Assembly: GCA_021783235.1 (NCBI GenBank)
Contig: JAJXUD010000054.1
Coordinates: 1-32,104 of the forward strand
Direction: 5' to 3'
Source of the DNA: Myxococcales bacterium
Lineage (GTDB): Bacteria > Myxococcota > Myxococcia > Myxococcales > JAKAPL01
DNA length: 32,104 bases
The position numbers were made by a program, and so were the translations under genes. Of this stretch, positions 15,418-26,190 are shown piece after piece. Every line of letters starts with the position of its first letter. The stretch's first letter is position 1. The notes beneath the pieces are model-generated. The model was not told where the DNA came from, ran no database searches, and saw only the letters and a program-made list of their open reading frames with translations.

Positions 15418-17529
15418 GTGGACGTTCCCCGCCCCTCCGATCCGCTCCACGAGCCGCCGCAGGCCTTCCGCCGGCTCGGGCCGGCGCTCGCGAACGAGCT
15501 CGAGGGCCGGGGCCTCGCGACGGCGCGCGACCTCCTGCTCCATCGCCCGAGCCGCTACGAGGATCGGCGGCGGCTCGCGTCTCTCGCCGACGTGCGGCCG
15601 GGCGAGCGGGCGACGGTGCTCGCGGAGCTGCGGCATCCCCGGCCGGGCCGGATGCGGCGGGGCGGGATGACGCTCACCTGCCAGCTCGCCGACCCCACCG
15701 ACCGGATCGCCGCCGTCTGGTTCAACGTTCGCCCCTGGCAGCTCCGCGAGCTGACGGCCGGCCGGCGCTTCTTCTTCACCGGCGCGGTGCGGGCGGGGAA
15801 GGCGGGGGGACGGATCCTCTCGAACCCCGAGTACGAGCCCGCCGATGGCGAGGGAGACGAGCCGGGCGGGGCGCGGCTGCACACGGGCCGCGTCGTCCCG
15901 CTCTACCCGGGGACGTCGCACCAGCGCGCCTGGCGCTCGCTCGTCGGGGCCGTCCTCGCCCGGGTGTTGCCCGCGCTCGAGGATCCCTTCCCCGCGGAGC
16001 TGCTCGCGGAGCTGGAGCTCTGGCCGCTCGGGCGGGCGCTTCGAGAGCTCCACTTCCCGGGGCCCGAGGCGCGCCTCGAGGAGCTCGCGCTCGGCGACAG
16101 CGAGGCGCACCGGCGGCTCGCGTTCGACGAGCTCTACTTCCTCTCGCTCGCCCTCGCCGAGCGGCGGCGCGGCCAGCGGCGGGTCGCGGGGCCGAAGGTC
16201 CTCGCCGAACGCGATCGGATCGAGCGGGCCGTCGCGGCGCTGCCATTCCCGCCAACCGGCGCCCAGCGGCGCGCGATCGAGGAGATCGGGCGCGATCTCG
16301 GGGCGCCGCACCCGATGCAGCGGCTCCTCGAGGGCGACGTGGGCAGCGGCAAGACCGCGGTCGCCGCGGTGGCCCTGCGGCTCGTCGTCGAGAGCGGCCT
16401 GCAGGCCGCTCTGATGGCGCCGACCGAGCTGCTCGCCGAGCAGCACGCGCGAACGCTCGGGCGTCTCCTCGCCCCCGCGGGGATCGCGATCGAGCTCGTC
16501 ACCTCGGCGAGCGGTGGGGCCCAGCGCGCGACGGGCCTCGCGGCGGGCCGGCCGGGGGTGGTCGTGGGCACCCAGGCGCTGGTCCAGCCGCTGCTCTCCT
16601 TCGGCGCGCTCGGCCTCGCCGTCATCGACGAGCAGCACCGATTCGGCGTCTCCGACCGGCTGCGGATCTCCGAGAAGGGGAAGAACCCGCACGTGCTCCT
16701 GCTCTCGGCGACGCCGATCCCGAGGACCCTCGCGCTCGCGATCCACGGCGACCTCGACGTCTCGGTGCTCGACGAGCTCCCCCCCGGCCGGACGCCCATC
16801 GAGACGGCGCTCCTCGTGGGCAAGAGCCGGGCGCGGGCGTTCGAGGCGCTGCGGGCCGAGCTCGCGCTGGGCCGGCGGGCCTACGTCGTCTACCCGCTCG
16901 TCGAGGAGAGCGAGAAGCTGGACCTCGCGGACGCCACGCGCGGCGCGGAGCGGCTGCGCAAGGCGCTGCCCAGCGCCCGGATCGGCCTCGTCCACGGCCG
17001 CCTGCCCTCGGCCGAGCGGGAGCGGGTGATGGCGGCCTTCCGCGACGGGGCGCTCGACCTTCTCGTCGCCACCACGGTGGTCGAGGTGGGGGTCGACGTC
17101 CCGGAGGCGACGCTCATGATCATCTCGGGCGCCGACCGCTTCGGCCTCTCGCAGCTCCACCAGCTTCGCGGCCGGGTGGGGCGTGGCGAGCACGCCTCGC
17201 GCTGCTTCCTGCTCGTCGAGAAGCGCCCCTCGCAGGCGGCGCGAGAGCGGCTGCGGGCGCTCTGCGAGCTCTGCGACGGCTTCCGGCTCGCGGAGATCGA
17301 CCTGCGGCTGCGCGGGCCCGGTGAGCTCATCGGAACGCGGCAGTCGGGGCTGCCCGAGCTGCGCTTCGCCGATCCGGTGCGGCAGCCCGAGCTGCTCGCC
17401 CGCGCCCGAGAGCTCGCCTTCGAGCGGGTCGAGCGCGACCCCGCGCTCCTGGAGCCGCAATCTCGCCGGACGGTCGAGGCGCTGGAACGGATGTTCGGCG
17501 GCCGCCGCTCGCTCGGATCGGTGGCGTAG
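15418..17529 (+). CDS. recG: ATP-dependent DNA helicase RecG
   Basis: The 703-residue protein has the RecG order: an N-terminal wedge with OB fold (about residues 55-150, RPGERATVLAELRHP), then a superfamily 2 helicase core with Walker A LEGDVGSGKTAVA near residue 305, DEQH box near 404 (VIDEQHRFGVSDRLR), LLLSATPIPRTLALA, and motif VI QLHQLRGRVGRG, and a RecG C-terminal extension. It remodels stalled forks and Holliday junctions by branch migration. GTG 15418 is chosen because a -10-like TATCTT lies 8 bases upstream and the family's length fits. The yciO-type gene follows after 38 bases. Confidence 0.97.
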   Translation: MDVPRPSDPLHEPPQAFRRLGPALANELEGRGLATARDLLLHRPSRYEDRRRLASLADVRPGERATVLAELRHPRPGRMRRGGMTLTCQLADPTDRIAAVWFNVRPWQLRELTAGRRFFFTGAVRAGKAGGRILSNPEYEPADGEGDEPGGARLHTGRVVPLYPGTSHQRAWRSLVGAVLARVLPALEDPFPAELLAELELWPLGRALRELHFPGPEARLEELALGDSEAHRRLAFDELYFLSLALAERRRGQRRVAGPKVLAERDRIERAVAALPFPPTGAQRRAIEEIGRDLGAPHPMQRLLEGDVGSGKTAVAAVALRLVVESGLQAALMAPTELLAEQHARTLGRLLAPAGIAIELVTSASGGAQRATGLAAGRPGVVVGTQALVQPLLSFGALGLAVIDEQHRFGVSDRLRISEKGKNPHVLLLSATPIPRTLALAIHGDLDVSVLDELPPGRTPIETALLVGKSRARAFEALRAELALGRRAYVVYPLVEESEKLDLADATRGAERLRKALPSARIGLVHGRLPSAERERVMAAFRDGALDLLVATTVVEVGVDVPEATLMIISGADRFGLSQLHQLRGRVGRGEHASRCFLLVEKRPSQAARERLRALCELCDGFRLAEIDLRLRGPGELIGTRQSGLPELRFADPVRQPELLARARELAFERVERDPALLEPQSRRTVEALERMFGGRRSLGSVA

Positions 17530-17567
17530 CCCGCGCGGCTGTCATGGGGCGGCGGTAGGCTACCGCC

Positions 17568-18185
17568 ATGGCGGCGCGAATCTTGCCCATCGACCCGGTC
17601 CACCCGCAGCCCCACCGCATCCACCGGGCGGTGGCGGTGCTGGAGGCGGACTCGGCGATCGCGTTCCCCACCGACAGCTACTACGGCCTCGGCTGCGATC
17701 TCGGGAGCAAGAAGGCCATCGACCGTGTCTACCAGCTCAAGTCGCGCGATCGGCAGAAGCCGCTGTCGGTCATCTGCGCGGATCTCTCGGAGATCGCCCG
17801 CTACGCCAAGGTGAGCAACTTCGGCTATCGGGTCATGCGGCGGCTCGCGCCCGGGCCGTTCACCTTCGTGCTGGAGGCGACCCGCGAGGTCCCCGACGCC
17901 CTCGCGACGCGCCAGCGGACGGTGGGCATCCGCGTGCCGAACGCGCCCATCGCGCTCGCGCTCGTCCGGCAGCTCGGCCGGCCGCTGGTCTCGACCTCGG
18001 CCGCGAACCCCGCGGGCGAGCCGCTCCTCGGTCCGCAAGAGATCCTCGATCAGTTCGGCCACGGCCTCGAGCTCATCATCGACGGCGGCTACCAGATCTA
18101 CGAGCCCTCGACCGTCCTCTCCCTGGTCGACGACCAGCCCGTGATCCTGCGGCAGGGGAAGGGCGAGGTCGAAGGGCTGCTCTAG
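17568..18185 (+). CDS. yciO: YciO/YrdC/Sua5-family protein (threonylcarbamoyl-AMP synthase fold)
   Basis: The 205-residue protein is a single YrdC-like domain. It opens like YciO (ILPIDPVHPQPHRI) and carries IAFPTDSYYGLGCDL, the substrate-binding KSRDRQKPLSVIC, GPFTFVLEATREVP, and RPLVSTSAANPAGEP. TsaC/Sua5 relatives make threonylcarbamoyl-AMP for tRNA t6A; whether YciO-type members do the same job here is not certain. The length and the conserved C-terminal RQGKGEVEGLL match YciO. The ATG at 17568 follows TAGGCT by 6 bases and has no clear ribosome site. It sits between recG and xerD on the same strand. Confidence 0.88.
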   Translation: MAARILPIDPVHPQPHRIHRAVAVLEADSAIAFPTDSYYGLGCDLGSKKAIDRVYQLKSRDRQKPLSVICADLSEIARYAKVSNFGYRVMRRLAPGPFTFVLEATREVPDALATRQRTVGIRVPNAPIALALVRQLGRPLVSTSAANPAGEPLLGPQEILDQFGHGLELIIDGGYQIYEPSTVLSLVDDQPVILRQGKGEVEGLL

Positions 18186-18235
18186 ACCAGTGCCGCCCGC
18201 CAGGATGCCCCTGCCTCGGGCGGAGGGCCGAGAAC

Positions 18236-18263
18236 TTGCCGATCCGGGAAGGGGCCGTACGAT
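18236..18263 (+). promoter_or_regulatory. Promoter of xerD
   Basis: TTGCCG (18236-18241), 16-base spacer, TACGAT (18258-18263), then 6 bases to GTG 18270. There is no Shine-Dalgarno, so the transcript probably starts at the GTG itself. Confidence 0.55.
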
Positions 18264-18269
18264 CGGCCC

Positions 18270-19181
18270 GTGCCCCCAAAGCCGCTCGGGACGTTCGAGC
18301 CGTTGCTCGACCTCTTCACCCACCACCTCCGGGCCGAGCGGAACCTCGCCCGCAACACGGTCGAGAGCTACGCGCGCGATCTCCGAGACTACCTGGGCGA
18401 TCTCGCGGGGCACGGACTCTCGAAGCCCGGGGACTTCACGGAGCAGCGGGTGCGCGAGCACCTCGTCGCCCTCGGCGACGCCGGCCTCTCCGCCCGCTCG
18501 GTCGCGCGCCACCTCGCCGCCATCCGGACCTTTCACCGCTTCCTCGTCGACGAGGAGGAGCTCGAGGCCGATCCGGCGGAGGAGGTCGCGCCGCCGAAGC
18601 CCGCGAAGAAGCTCCCGGAGTTCCTCTCGCTCGGCGAGGTGGACGCGCTCTTGGCCTCGCCCGACGAGGCGAAGCCAGACGGCTGCCGCGACCGGGCGAT
18701 GATCGAGCTGATGTACGCGGCCGGGCTGCGCGTCAGTGAGCTCTGCGCGCTGCGCCTCGGCGACGTGCAGGCCGATCCCGGGCTCGTGCGGGTGCTCGGC
18801 AAGGGGAGCAAGGAGCGGATCGTGCCGGTGGGAGAGGTCGCGCTGCGCAAGCTCGAGGAGTACCTCGCGCGCGGGCGGCCGGCGCTGCTGCGCGGGCGGA
18901 CGAGCGGCGACCTCTTCGTCTCGCGGCGGGGGCGCCGCATGGGCCGGATCGTCTTCTGGCGGAGGCTCAAGGGCTACGCGAAGAAGGCCGGCATCGGCAA
19001 GAACGTCAGCCCGCACAAGCTCCGGCACAGCTTCGCGACCCACCTGCTCGAGCGCGGCGCCGACCTGCGGGCGGTCCAGGCCATGCTCGGCCACGCGGAC
19101 ATCGGGACGACGCAGATCTACACGCACGTGGACCGCGCGCGGCTGCGCGAGGTCCACGCGAAGGCGCACCCGCGAGCGTGA
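18270..19181 (+). CDS. xerD: Tyrosine site-specific recombinase XerD
   Basis: The 303-residue protein has an N-terminal SAM-like core-binding domain (ARNTVESYARDLRDYL) and a catalytic domain with all active residues: Arg154 (AAGLRVSEL), Lys178 (GKGSKER), His249 and Arg252 (SPHKLRHSFATHLL), His275 (MLGHADI) and nucleophile Tyr284 (TTQIYTHV). The ending REVHAKAHPRA is the XerD rather than the XerC type. With XerC it resolves chromosome dimers at dif during division. The start is GTG 18270, after a good promoter. I see no dif site nearby. It converges with the tryptophanase gene, with 12 bases between stops. Confidence 0.93.
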   Translation: MPPKPLGTFEPLLDLFTHHLRAERNLARNTVESYARDLRDYLGDLAGHGLSKPGDFTEQRVREHLVALGDAGLSARSVARHLAAIRTFHRFLVDEEELEADPAEEVAPPKPAKKLPEFLSLGEVDALLASPDEAKPDGCRDRAMIELMYAAGLRVSELCALRLGDVQADPGLVRVLGKGSKERIVPVGEVALRKLEEYLARGRPALLRGRTSGDLFVSRRGRRMGRIVFWRRLKGYAKKAGIGKNVSPHKLRHSFATHLLERGADLRAVQAMLGHADIGTTQIYTHVDRARLREVHAKAHPRA

Positions 19182-19193
19182 GGCCGCTTCGAG

Positions 19194-20561
19194 CTACGCC
19201 GGGGCGAGGACCGCGCGGAAGTGGCGGAGCGCCGCCGGGGCCGAGACGATCGTGTAGCCGCCGAGCCGCTCGCGCTGCGCGGCGATCTGGCCGAGCGTTC
19301 GGGCGACGTGGTCGAGGTGCGAGGCCGTGTACGTCCGCCACGGGATCGCGAGGCGGGTGAGCTGCCGGTGCGGCTCCTTCTCGGCCTCGGGGAACATCAG
19401 CGCGCCGACCTCGCAGCTCCGCACGCCGCCCTCGGCGTAGAGCGCGCAGGCGACCGAGTGGCCGGGGAAGCGGCTGGGCGGCACGTGCGGCAAGAGCGCG
19501 CCCGAGTCGACGTAGACGGCGTGGCCGCCGGCGGGGCAGACGACGGGGACGTTCGCGGCCCGCAGCGCCGCGTGGAACGCCTCGACCTGATCGAGGCGCG
19601 CCGAGAGGAAGCCCTCGTCGAGCGCCTCGCGCAGCCCGACCGCGATGGCGTCGAGGTCGCGGCCGGCGAGGCCGCCGTAGGTCTCGAAACCCTCGGTGAC
19701 GACGAGCCCCTGCCGCACCCGCTCGGCCAGAGCGGCGTCGCGCAACCCGATGAAGCCGCCGATGTGGGCGAGGCCGTTCTTCTTCGCGCTGACGAGGCAG
19801 CCGTCCGCGAGGTCGAAGAGCGAGAGGGCGATCCGAGCCGCCGGCATCCCCTCGCAGCTCGGGTCGCGACGAGCGAGGAGCCCCGCGTTCTCGGCGAACC
19901 GGGCGCCATCGATGAAGAGCGGCACCCCCTTTTTCTTCGCGAGCCGCGCGGCGGCCGTGGCGTTGCCGAGCGGGACCGGGTGGCCCCCGAGCGAGTTCGC
20001 GGTGGCCGTCAAGACGATGGCCCGGACCGGCTCGGCCGCGAGCGCCCGCTCGAGCGCATCGAGCGCGATCCCGCCCTTGAGCGGAGACTCGTCCAGCGGA
20101 TCGAGCGCCGCCGGCTCTGGCAGGTCGATCCCGCGCGCCCCGAGCCGCTCGACGTTGGCGCGGGTGGTGTCGAAGAGCGCGTTCGAGAGCACCACGTCGC
20201 CGGGCCGCAGGAGGGCCTCGAAGAGCAGCCGTTCGGCCGCCCGACCCTGGTGCGTCGGGATCACCTCCGGGAAGCCGGTCACCTCGCGAACCGCCGCTTC
20301 GAAGCGGAACCAGCTCTCGCTGCCGGCATAGCTCTCGTCGGCCTCCATGACCGCGGCCCACTGGCGATCGCTCATCGAGCCGGTGCCCGAGTCGGTGAGC
20401 AGATCGATGAAGACGTCCCGTGCGCGGAGCCGGAAGAGGTTGTGGCCGGAGTCGGCGAGGGCCCGGAGCCGCTCCTCGCGGGGAAGCAGCCGGATTCGTT
20501 CGACGCTTCGGATGCGATAGGGCTCGGGGGCAGGGTGCGCGGGCGGGCGAAGAGGGGTCAT
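19194..20561 (-). CDS. tnaA: Tryptophanase (beta-eliminating lyase)
   Basis: The 455-residue PLP enzyme of the tryptophanase/tyrosine phenol-lyase family has VIPTHQGRAAERLLFEALL, the Arg-containing DGARFAENAGLL, the Schiff-base lysine in SAKKNGLAHIGG (Lys261 by analogy), and GGHAVYVDSGALLPHVP. It has LFDTTRAN (Asp131) where tyrosine phenol-lyase has FTTTR, and SCEVG where the lyase has its substrate Arg (MERG), so tryptophanase is favoured. It splits tryptophan to indole, pyruvate and ammonia. The ATG at 20561 has GAGG 8 bases upstream. No TnaC-like leader is seen. It is divergent from metH, with an inverted repeat in between. Confidence 0.92.
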   Translation of the reverse strand: MTPLRPPAHPAPEPYRIRSVERIRLLPREERLRALADSGHNLFRLRARDVFIDLLTDSGTGSMSDRQWAAVMEADESYAGSESWFRFEAAVREVTGFPEVIPTHQGRAAERLLFEALLRPGDVVLSNALFDTTRANVERLGARGIDLPEPAALDPLDESPLKGGIALDALERALAAEPVRAIVLTATANSLGGHPVPLGNATAAARLAKKKGVPLFIDGARFAENAGLLARRDPSCEGMPAARIALSLFDLADGCLVSAKKNGLAHIGGFIGLRDAALAERVRQGLVVTEGFETYGGLAGRDLDAIAVGLREALDEGFLSARLDQVEAFHAALRAANVPVVCPAGGHAVYVDSGALLPHVPPSRFPGHSVACALYAEGGVRSCEVGALMFPEAEKEPHRQLTRLAIPWRTYTASHLDHVARTLGQIAAQRERLGGYTIVSAPAALRHFRAVLAPA

Positions 20562-20595
20562 GATCGCATCCTCGCCCCGGGGGAAGGGCGGCGGG

Positions 20596-20609
20596 TTGAC
20601 GATGGTCAA
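20596..20609. promoter_or_regulatory. Inverted repeat between tnaA and metH
   Basis: TTGACGATGGTCAA is a perfect 5+5 inverted repeat with a 4-base centre. It lies 35 bases before the tnaA ATG and 18 bases before the metH -35 box. A transcription-factor operator is possible; the TTGAC halves could also be read as -35 boxes. Confidence 0.35.
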
Positions 20610-20626
20610 TTCGCTCGGCATCGCGG

Positions 20627-20655
20627 TTGACGCAGGGCGTCGGCCCGCGCAAACT
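20627..20655 (+). promoter_or_regulatory. Promoter of metH
   Basis: TTGACG (20627-20632), exactly 17 bases, CAAACT (20650-20655), then 7 bases to GTG 20663. There is no leader long enough for a cobalamin or SAM riboswitch. Confidence 0.6.
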
Positions 20656-20662
20656 CCGACCC

Positions 20663-24184
<3,522 letters not shown>

Positions 24185-24188
24185 GGCG

Positions 24189-25220
24189 GTGGCGCCTCTG
24201 CGGATCGAGCCGCTCGCCACGACGGCGATCGGCAGCCTGCCGGAGACGGACGTCGAGGCGGCCCTCGAACAGGCCTTTTCGCTGGACCTCCCGTTCTTGC
24301 CCGAGCTCCCCCGCCGGGATCCGGCCGAGGGGATGCTCGCCCGGGCGCTCGAAGGGCTGGCCGGCCTTCGGATCGACGCGGACGGTCAGTCCCCTCCCGT
24401 GGTCGCGATCGAGCCCTGGCGGCGAGAGCGCGGGGCGCTGGAGCGCCGGCTGACGCGCGCGCTCGCCGACGGCGACTTCTCGCCGTTCGAGCCGAGCGCC
24501 CGCGCATCCCGCGCCTTCGAGCCGTTTCTCGCGCAGCTTCGGCGGCGGGGAGTCCGGCTCGCGAAGGCGCAGCTCGCCGGGCCGGCGACGGCCGTCTGGA
24601 GCGTCCGGCTGGAGGACGGACGTCCCGCCTCGGCCGAGCCGGAGCTGGCCCGCCAGATTGCACGCCTCGTCGCGGCTCGCGCGCTCGCGCTCGCGCAGGC
24701 GATCGCGCGCGCGGGTGCGGCCCCGGTCGTCTTCCTGGATGAGCCGGCGCTCATCTCGCTCGAGCCGCGCAACCCGCAGCACTCGCTTCGGCTCGGCGAG
24801 CTGCGCGAGCTGGCGGCGGGGATCGTCCGGGCGGGGGGTAGGGCAGGGCTTCACTGCTGCGCCGAGAGCCGCTGGAGCGCGCTGATGCCGCTCGGCTTCT
24901 CCTACCTCTCGATCGACGTCGCCAGGTCGCTTCCGGGCGTCCTCGCGGACCGGCCGCTGCTCGAGCGGTTTCTCGAGGACGGAGGCCGGCTGGCGCTGGG
25001 ACTGGTCCCCACCGAGGAGCCTCTGAGCGGCGCCGCCGCCGCGGGCGCGCTGCTCGATCGGCTGGAGGGCGGCCTGCCGGAGCCGCTGGTCGGCCGGATC
25101 CTCACCCAGGCGCTCCTCACGCCCGCCTGCGGCCTCGCGGGGCTGTCGGTGCCCCGCGCGCGAGAGATCCTGCGCGCGCTCGGCGCGGCGAAGGCCGAGC
25201 TGGCGGCCCGCCTCGTCTGA
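24189..25220 (+). CDS. Short MetE-like (core methionine synthase/UROD-fold) protein
   Basis: The 343-residue protein matches only the catalytic C-terminal barrel of cobalamin-independent methionine synthase. Visible marks are the opening ATTAIGSLPETDVEAAL, LAGPATAVWSV, the zinc-type HxC in GLHCCAESRW (His222, Cys224) and the later Cys314 in TPACGLAGLS, equivalent to the MetE Cys in its PDCGL motif. It lacks the N-terminal MetE domain. Such core MetE proteins transfer methyl groups to homocysteine from donors other than triglutamyl-folate in some lineages; here the donor is unknown. The GTG at 24189 starts 4 bases after the metH stop, with GAGG in the metH stop region as ribosome site, so the two are cotranscribed. 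A role in methionine synthesis beside MetH is inferred. Confidence 0.8.
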   Translation: MAPLRIEPLATTAIGSLPETDVEAALEQAFSLDLPFLPELPRRDPAEGMLARALEGLAGLRIDADGQSPPVVAIEPWRRERGALERRLTRALADGDFSPFEPSARASRAFEPFLAQLRRRGVRLAKAQLAGPATAVWSVRLEDGRPASAEPELARQIARLVAARALALAQAIARAGAAPVVFLDEPALISLEPRNPQHSLRLGELRELAAGIVRAGGRAGLHCCAESRWSALMPLGFSYLSIDVARSLPGVLADRPLLERFLEDGGRLALGLVPTEEPLSGAAAAGALLDRLEGGLPEPLVGRILTQALLTPACGLAGLSVPRAREILRALGAAKAELAARLV

Positions 25221-25248
25221 GCCCTCTCTCGCCGGAGGCTCTTCCGCT

Positions 25249-25272
25249 CGTCGGGCGCTTTACCGCCCGACG
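25249..25272. terminator. GC-rich stem-loop after the MetE-like gene
   Basis: CGTCGGGCG pairs with CGCCCGACG around a 6-base loop (CTTTAC), a perfect 9-bp stem 28 bases after the stop at 25220. No T-run follows. The loop overlaps the -35 box of the next gene, so it could be an operator instead of, or as well as, a terminator. Confidence 0.45.
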
Positions 25273-25287
25273 GCCCTTCGATAAGCT
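25259..25287 (+). promoter_or_regulatory. Candidate promoter of the TPR/Pro-rich gene
   Basis: TTTACC (25259-25264), 17 bases, TAAGCT (25282-25287). It gives a leader of about 25 bases with AAAGG (25303-25307) before ATG 25318. Confidence 0.4.
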
Positions 25288-25317
25288 TCGCAGCGAACAT
25301 CGAAAGGTCTGGTCCCG

Positions 25318-26136
25318 ATGCGCTCGACCGTCGCACTCCTCCTCTCGTTCGCCGCCCTGGCCGCGGGCCCGGCCCGGGCCTCCGAAATCTCGGCCAAATC
25401 CGCGCGAGCGCTCGAACGGCGAGCGACCGCGAAGATGACCGACCTCGACTACGAGGCAGCGGTCCCGTTGCTGCAGCGGGCGCTCCGCTCTTCGGCCCTG
25501 CCCGGTGAAGAGCGGGCCCGGCTGGAGGTCGAGCTCGGGGTCGCCTTCGTGAATCTCGGCAAGGATGGGAACGCCCGGGCGGCCTTCTCGAAGGCGCTCG
25601 AGCTCGATCCGAAGGCCGCGCTGCCGAGCGACGCCTCCCCGAAGATCCAGGGCCTCTTCGAGGAGGCGCAGCGGGCTCTGGCGCCGCCGCCGCCGCCGCC
25701 ACCTCCTCCCCCTCCGGTCCAGGTGGCGCCACCGCCCCCGCTGCCTCCGCCGGTGGTCGAACTGCCGCGCGCCGTCCCTCCCGCCTCCGTCGCGGCGGCC
25801 CCCGCTGGCGGCTCCCGGAGCCTCGCGGCGCCGATCGGGCTCGGCGTGGGCGCCGTCGTCGCGCTCGGGGTGGGCATCTGGGCGGCGGAGCAGTCGCAGG
25901 GCGCCGCGGTGGCGCTCCAGTCGGGCCTCAACTCGCGGTCGACCGTCGATGGACTGGTGTCGCGGCAGGGGACGTTCGCGACGGTTTCCATCGTCTCCTA
26001 TGTGGTGGCCGGCCTCGCCGCGGTCGCGGGCGTCACGCTCTTCGCGGTCGAGGGAAGCTCGGGATCGGCTGAGCCCGAGCGGCACGACGCGACGTTCTCG
26101 GGCCTCGGCCCCACGCCGCTCGCCTTCTCGTTCTGA
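25318..26136 (+). CDS. Secreted TPR-like, proline-rich protein with two membrane helices
   Basis: The 272-residue protein starts with a Sec signal peptide (STVALLLSFAALAAGPARA, cleavage probably after the Ala before SEIS). A TPR-like helical region covers about residues 25-120 (DYEAAVPLLQRALRSS, AFVNLGKDGNARAAFSKALE). A proline-rich linker with a run of eleven prolines spans about 120-150. Two hydrophobic helices follow (LAAPIGLGVGAVVALGVGIW and IVSYVVAGLAAVAGVTLFAV). The architecture is common for unnamed myxobacterial envelope proteins encoded beside PEGA kinases. It lies 54 bases before the kinase on the same strand, but the kinase has its own promoter. The function is unknown; a scaffold or sensing role is speculation. 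Confidence 0.82.
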   Translation: MRSTVALLLSFAALAAGPARASEISAKSARALERRATAKMTDLDYEAAVPLLQRALRSSALPGEERARLEVELGVAFVNLGKDGNARAAFSKALELDPKAALPSDASPKIQGLFEEAQRALAPPPPPPPPPPPVQVAPPPPLPPPVVELPRAVPPASVAAAPAGGSRSLAAPIGLGVGAVVALGVGIWAAEQSQGAAVALQSGLNSRSTVDGLVSRQGTFATVSIVSYVVAGLAAVAGVTLFAVEGSSGSAEPERHDATFSGLGPTPLAFSF

Positions 26137-26155
26137 GCGCCGATCTCCTCGAGGC

Positions 26156-26184
26156 TTGAACGGGAAGGCGATTCAGTCGAGACT
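26156..26184 (+). promoter_or_regulatory. Promoter of the Ser/Thr kinase gene
   Basis: TTGAAC (26156-26161), 17 bases, GAGACT (26179-26184), then 6 bases to GTG 26191. Spacing and the ANACT -10 core match the metH promoter. There is no ribosome site at a normal distance. Confidence 0.5.
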
Positions 26185-26190
26185 GGGCGG

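Noticed and set aside
19221-20630. 469-residue plus-strand frame opposite tnaA
   Set aside because: Antisense shadow; tnaA is unambiguous and fills the same DNA.
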